8,848 nt of DNA from Paenibacillus sp. Lineage in GTDB: Bacteria > Bacillota > Bacilli > Paenibacillales > Paenibacillaceae. Location: NCBI GenBank assembly GCA_029256665.1, contig JAQSXN010000140.1, positions 1-8,848 on the forward strand, given 5' to 3'. Below the pieces are notes generated by a model. It was given only the letters and a program-made list of their open reading frames with translations. It was not told where the DNA came from and made no database searches. A program made the translations under genes and the position numbers. Below are positions 6,082-8,848 of the stretch, piece by piece (within the stretch, counting starts at the first letter, position 1; every line of letters begins with the position of its first letter).

Positions 6082-7023
6082 GTGGTAGGTGAACGAGCCA
6101 TACAGTGGGTAGAGCGCGCCATTAAAGGCGATGCAAGAGTGATAGCGTCCGAGCGGCTGATGGGCGGCGTATCGACGCCGATCTATCGCGTTACCGTGGA
6201 GACGGCGGGAGAGAAACAAGTATATGTGCTCCGTCAATATGACAATGCGGATTGGCTGCGCAGCGAGCCGGATCTGGCAAGGCACGAAGCCGAATGTTTA
6301 CGAAGAGCTTCCGGGATGGCAGGCGTGCCCGCCCCGGGCGTTGTCGCTTACGACGAAGATGGGAGCGAAAGCGGGGGCTTGCCATCGCTGCTCATGACGC
6401 ATCTCGAGGGACGAGTGGTGCTCGAGCCGGCGGACTTATCGGAGTGGCTGGACCGACTGGCGGCGGCTTTGGCTAAGCTGCATGGAGGCCAGGAAGCTGG
6501 CATTCCCGCGCCGGATGACAGGTACCCTTGGACCTTTGGACCGTACTCCGACGCGTCGAGGTTTGATGCCTCAGGCTGGAGCGCCGTTGCGGATCAATGG
6601 CGGCGTGCCGTCGAGATCGTCACGGGAGCGAAGCCTTCCTTTGTACCTCGATTCATCCATCGCGACTACCATCCAACGAACATCTTGTGGCTGGACGGCG
6701 AGATTAGCGGCATCGTCGACTGGGTGAACGGCTGCATCGGCCCGGCAGGCATCGATGTAGGCCACTGTCGCGTCAATCTATGCCAGCTGCACGGGGGGGA
6801 GGCAGCGGACGAATTTCTGGAGCGGTACCGGCATCATGTTGGGGCAAGCTTCCGCTATGATCCGTATTGGGATTTGGTCACGCTGCTGGATTACGCCGAT
6901 GGGACGCCGGAGGTTTATCAAGGGTGGATCGATCTCGGGTTTACGAAGCTGACGGACCATCTTGTGAGGGAGCGGCTGGACGCCTACTTGTCGAGCGTGC
7001 TAGGAAGAGTGTCGAGTTCATAG
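6082..7023 (+). CDS. Phosphotransferase of the APH/choline-kinase fold
   Basis: 313 residues, cytoplasmic. Kinase-like features in order: a glycine-containing loop MGGVSTPIYRVTV (27-39); YVLRQYD (48-54), where arginine 51 stands at the usual ATP-binding lysine position, as in many APH-like proteins; hinge LLMTHLEG (103-110); catalytic loop FIHRDYHPTN (191-200) with D195 as catalytic base and N200 as metal ligand; and IVDW (211-214) with D213 in the DFG-like role. This is the PF01636 superfamily, whose members phosphorylate aminoglycosides, macrolides, homoserine, choline or other small hydroxyl compounds; the substrate cannot be read from sequence. The GTG start lies 6 bp after the preceding stop and uses GGGAAGG (6064-6070) inside the end of that gene, suggesting translational coupling. 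A terminator follows 12 bp after the stop. Calling it a resistance gene is not justified. Confidence 0.87.
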   Translation: MVGERAIQWVERAIKGDARVIASERLMGGVSTPIYRVTVETAGEKQVYVLRQYDNADWLRSEPDLARHEAECLRRASGMAGVPAPGVVAYDEDGSESGGLPSLLMTHLEGRVVLEPADLSEWLDRLAAALAKLHGGQEAGIPAPDDRYPWTFGPYSDASRFDASGWSAVADQWRRAVEIVTGAKPSFVPRFIHRDYHPTNILWLDGEISGIVDWVNGCIGPAGIDVGHCRVNLCQLHGGEAADEFLERYRHHVGASFRYDPYWDLVTLLDYADGTPEVYQGWIDLGFTKLTDHLVRERLDAYLSSVLGRVSSS

Positions 7024-7035
7024 ATTGGCTAGAAG

Positions 7036-7070
7036 GAAGCGGGTCATTTCAGGTGACTTGCTTCTTTTTT
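7036..7070 (+). terminator. Intrinsic terminator of the OmdA-like/phosphotransferase unit
   Basis: An 11-bp stem with two G-U pairs (GAAGCGGGTCA 7036-7046 with TGACTTGCTTC 7054-7064), a 7-base loop and six T residues (7065-7070). Confidence 0.92.
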
Positions 7071-7134
7071 GCGGTTACATGGCGAGATAAGTAGGCGCGA
7101 AGGTTCACTCACGGTATGGCGACCGGATTAACTG

Positions 7135-7156
7135 TAACGGACATGAGAGGCTCTCC
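7135..7156 (+). repeat. TAACGGACA repeat copy 1 (degenerate right half)
   Basis: Begins TAACGGACATGAGAG like the other plus-strand copy, but then diverges to GCTCTCC in place of the GACGTTATT end, forming its own GAGAG-G-CTCTC palindrome. Confidence 0.65.
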
Positions 7157-7185
7157 ATTGCCCAGATTCAGTTCACTTCATAAAA

Positions 7186-7208
7186 TAACGGACATGTGAG
7201 ACGTTATT
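7186..7208 (+). repeat. TAACGGACA repeat copy 2
   Basis: Full unit with ends AATAACG (7184-7190) and CGTTATT (7202-7208) forming a perfect 7-bp inverted repeat around an 11-base loop. Confidence 0.8.
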
Positions 7209-7246
7209 CGGTCAGAATCGAGGGGAAATCGTCCCGATCGCAGCCG

Positions 7247-7268
7247 ATAAGGTCTTCCATGTCCGTTA
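7247..7268 (-). repeat. TAACGGACA repeat copy 3
   Basis: On the minus strand: TAACGGACATGGAAGACC, then TTAT. It matches copy 2 at 19 of 23 positions, and CGG follows the repeat end in both. Confidence 0.75.
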
Positions 7269-7295
7269 GAATTTGTTGAGGACGATTTTTCAAGA

Positions 7296-7318
7296 AATAA
7301 CGTCGCTGGTGTCCGTTA
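7296..7318 (-). repeat. TAACGGACA repeat copy 4, possibly a terminator
   Basis: On the minus strand: TAACGGACA, CCAGC, GACGTTATT. Its TAACG/CGTTA ends can pair and are followed by TTTCTT. It lies 17 bp beyond the stop of the 147-residue protein gene, so this copy may serve as that gene's transcription terminator. Confidence 0.75.
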
Positions 7319-7335
7319 GCAGGGAAATAGGCAGG

Positions 7336-7779
7336 TCACTGCCCCGCAGGCGCCACGCGATAAGCGGTGCGTCCGTCGGCGTCCGCAGCCGCGCCGTCCT
7401 CGACAGTCAACGCCCAACCGAATGAAAGCACGTTTGCCAGCGCCGTCGCTTCGGTTTCGGTCAGCGAAGCGGCAACCGCTTCCGCGCCTGGCTCCAAGAT
7501 AAGCTCGGCGTCTTGCTTCAGCGCCACGAAAATCCAGCTATGAATGCCGCGGATCGTGTTGTATTTGATCTGGTAGCCGTTCGCCACGGCGGACTTGAAC
7601 GTATCCGGCTCGTCGGCCGCTACCGCCCGCAAGCCTGCATAGTCGAATTGGAACTTGCTGTCGTCCTTCGGCAGGTCGCCGCTGATCACGCGCTCGATGA
7701 TTAGCTCGTTGCTCCAGCCCAGCGCCTTCAGCGACTCCAATTGCAGCGCGTCCCATTGGGAAAGCTTTGATTTTGGCAT
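7336..7779 (-). CDS. Uncharacterised protein, 147 residues
   Basis: I do not recognise a named family. The protein starts MPKSKLSQWDALQLESLKALGW, an amphipathic helix, then IIERVISGDLP and a mixed region containing NGYQIKYNTIRGIHSWIFVAL (68-88), the most distinctive motif. The later part, SLTETEATALANVLSFGWALTVEDG (106-130 approximately), looks helical then beta. There is no signal peptide, membrane helix or cysteine; it is acidic and alanine-rich at the end. The ATG at 7779 is chosen over the in-frame GTG at 7788 because AGAAGGAG stands 8 bases before it and overlaps the GTG. The gene follows the solute-binding protein gene on the same strand after 103 bp and a hairpin, so it may be partly co-transcribed. 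It ends by the repeat cluster. Confidence 0.78.
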   Translation of the reverse strand: MPKSKLSQWDALQLESLKALGWSNELIIERVISGDLPKDDSKFQFDYAGLRAVAADEPDTFKSAVANGYQIKYNTIRGIHSWIFVALKQDAELILEPGAEAVAASLTETEATALANVLSFGWALTVEDGAAADADGRTAYRVAPAGQ

Positions 7780-7787
7780 AACGATCA

Positions 7788-7795
7788 CTCCTTCT
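7788..7795 (-). promoter_or_regulatory. Ribosome binding site of the 147-residue protein
   Basis: AGAAGGAG on the minus strand, 8 bases upstream of the ATG at 7779. It overlaps the alternative GTG at 7788 and so excludes it. Confidence 0.75.
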
Positions 7796-7824
7796 ATTTC
7801 GCATAAAAATTAGGCCAAATACGA

Positions 7825-7874
7825 AAGAGACGCCCCAAGCCATCGGCTTGTTGGCCGGCCGGGAGCAGTCTCTT
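7825..7874 (-). terminator. Hairpin between the solute-binding gene and the downstream gene, likely terminator
   Basis: On the minus strand AAGAGAC (plus 7868-7874) pairs with GTCTCTT (plus 7825-7831), extended by GCTCC/GGGGC across a single-base bulge. A small CAAGCC/GGCTTG hairpin (7836-7850) and a GGCCGGCC palindrome (7853-7860) lie inside. The following T-run is poor (TCGTATTT), so it may terminate only partly and allow some reading into the downstream gene. Confidence 0.55.
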
Positions 7875-7882
7875 GTTTCGAT

Positions 7883-8848
7883 TTATTTGCTCGCTTTGTA
7901 AGCGTCCAGGAATTCTTTCGCTTTGGCGGCGTCCGCCGTCAGCTCGAGATCCGTTTTCACGATCGGGCTAAGCGTGGAAGTCGCTTTGAACTTGTTGCCG
8001 CCGTAGTACGTGATGAAATCTTCTTGGTTGATGGAGTACAGAACGGCTTTGCGCAAATCAGCGCTCTCCGCTACCGCGCGGTTCTTCGTATTGAAGAGCA
8101 GGTACGATACCGCGTTGCTCGGCATCGTTTGAAGCTGCAGCTTGGCGTCGCCTTTCACGATATCGAACTTCGTCTCGGATACGGCATAGTACAGGTGGAT
8201 CTCGCCGCTGCGAAGCGCCGCAAGGGTGCTGTCCGGATCTTTGATGAAGCGGACTTTAATGTTGTTGATTTTCGGGATGTAAGGGCCGCTAGTGTAGAGC
8301 GTGTTGTTGTACGAGCTGCCTTCCGTTACGGTGTTTTGGTCGCCGTAAGGAATGTCCTTGTTCGGATCGAACTTGGCCACGTCGTACGTGTTGATCGCTT
8401 CGACTTGCTTCTTCGATACGATGCCCGCGGATTGGTGGGCCAGGTAGTTCAGGACTTGCGGGAACGGCTCGGTTGTCGTCAGCTTCACGACTTGGTATTT
8501 GCCGGACGCGTTGTTCGCTTGCGTCTTGTCGGCTACCAGCTCGGTGATTTTGGCATCGAGACCTTCTTCGAGAGCGGCTTTTACCGTTTGGTCGCTGCCG
8601 GACACTTTGAGGCCTTCGAGAGCGGCCAGGTCGGTAACCGTTTCTACCGTGTTGATATGCTCGTGCAGCGTGTACGTGCGGTGATCCGGGACGGAGTTTT
8701 TGTCCTTCGCGCGGTTCATCGAAAAGATAACGTCGTCGGCGCCTACGCGCTCGCCCGTGTCGACAGCCTTCTTATCCTTAACGGCCGCGAAGTTGATGTC
8801 GTCGCGCAGGATGAAGTAGTACTCGGAGTTGCCTTCCGCGATCGCGTG
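7883..8848 (-). CDS. Extracellular solute-binding protein, family 5 (C-terminal 321 residues; start outside window)
   Basis: The frame stays open to the right edge, so this is the C-terminal part of a secreted binding protein of the oligopeptide/dipeptide/nickel class (SBP_bac_5) serving an ABC importer. Family hallmarks in order: YYFILRDDINF, GERVGADDVIFSMNRAKD, a TSGPYIP segment, IKVRFIKDPDSTLAALRSGEI, and ADLRKAVLYSINQEDFITYYGG. After this it ends quickly with AKAKEFLDAYKASK and TAA, at the point where family members usually continue for another 150 or so residues of the second lobe and hinge. The bases after the stop form a hairpin and have no continuing frame. The block between LRDDINF and GERV is also longer than the usual FHDG-type motif. 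The ATG at 8719 is internal, not the start. The ligand is unknown, and the upstream permease genes are not visible. Confidence 0.88.
   Translation of the reverse strand, partial: HAIAEGNSEYYFILRDDINFAAVKDKKAVDTGERVGADDVIFSMNRAKDKNSVPDHRTYTLHEHINTVETVTDLAALEGLKVSGSDQTVKAALEEGLDAKITELVADKTQANNASGKYQVVKLTTTEPFPQVLNYLAHQSAGIVSKKQVEAINTYDVAKFDPNKDIPYGDQNTVTEGSSYNNTLYTSGPYIPKINNIKVRFIKDPDSTLAALRSGEIHLYYAVSETKFDIVKGDAKLQLQTMPSNAVSYLLFNTKNRAVAESADLRKAVLYSINQEDFITYYGGNKFKATSTLSPIVKTDLELTADAAKAKEFLDAYKASK

Larger units (their letters stand above)
7135..7318. repeat. Cluster of four TAACGGACA repeats with nested inverted repeats
   Basis: Fills most of the 312-bp gap (7024-7335) between two convergent genes. 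The unit is about 23 bp: invariant TAACGGACA, five variable bases, then GACGTTATT. Two copies are on the plus strand (7135-7156, 7186-7208) and two on the minus strand (7247-7268, 7296-7318). The second and fourth copies agree at 19 of 23 positions in inverted orientation and enclose a perfect 9-bp inverted repeat (AAATCGTCC 7226-7234, GGACGATTT 7280-7288), so 7184-7320 can fold as one long hairpin. No ORF with a ribosome site is present. It resembles a REP/BIME-type or miniature palindromic element. The rest of the gap is the terminator at 7036-7070 and unremarkable sequence. Confidence 0.8.

Noticed and set aside
5629..6285. 218-codon minus-strand frame across the OmdA-like and phosphotransferase genes
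   Set aside because: It overlaps two well-supported genes and has no recognisable domain.
7853..7860. GGCCGGCC palindrome as a specific site
   Set aside because: An 8-bp GC palindrome inside a terminator-like hairpin is expected in GC-rich DNA; no further evidence.

Overview
The window looks like a chromosomal segment from a GC-rich member of the Firmicutes, most likely Paenibacillaceae (Paenibacillus, Cohnella or a relative). This is an inference from several things: strong AGGAGG-type ribosome binding sites, GTG and TTG starts beside ATG, well-formed intrinsic terminators, and the gene types present (MalG-type sugar permease, lone methyl-accepting chemotaxis protein, secreted stalk-domain protein, family 5 solute-binding protein). 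I see no rRNA, tRNA, CRISPR array, transposase or prophage gene.

Layout from left to right. The 3' part of a carbohydrate ABC transporter permease (plus strand) ends in a strong terminator. Convergent to it is a winged-helix protein of the AlkZ/YcaQ DNA glycosylase superfamily (minus strand). A non-coding stretch of about 380 bp (2039-2422) holds operator-like palindromes, a G-rich run and the terminator of the next gene. That gene is a transmembrane chemotaxis receptor (minus strand). A 205-bp divergent intergenic region follows, with a candidate promoter for the receptor and, on the plus strand, a possible 33-codon ORF behind a perfect Shine-Dalgarno site. Next come a secreted stalk-domain protein carrying three exact-period 33-nt repeats and its terminator. 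Then a tight two-gene unit encodes a YdeI/OmdA-type protein and a kinase-fold phosphotransferase, followed by its terminator. The 312-bp gap after it (7024-7335) contains four copies of a short TAACGGACA repeat, two on each strand, with nested inverted repeats. The right end carries, on the minus strand, an unrecognised 147-residue protein and upstream of it the C-terminal part of a family 5 extracellular solute-binding protein, which runs off the window.

Most genes appear to be single-gene or two-gene transcription units, each with its own terminator, and there is no evidence that they form one pathway. Two transport systems are cut by the window edges. The unusual material is mostly small or non-coding: the repeat cluster, the possible small ORF, the palindromes near the glycosylase-like gene, and the short C-terminus of the solute-binding protein. 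I did not find convincing evidence of a wholly new multi-gene system.
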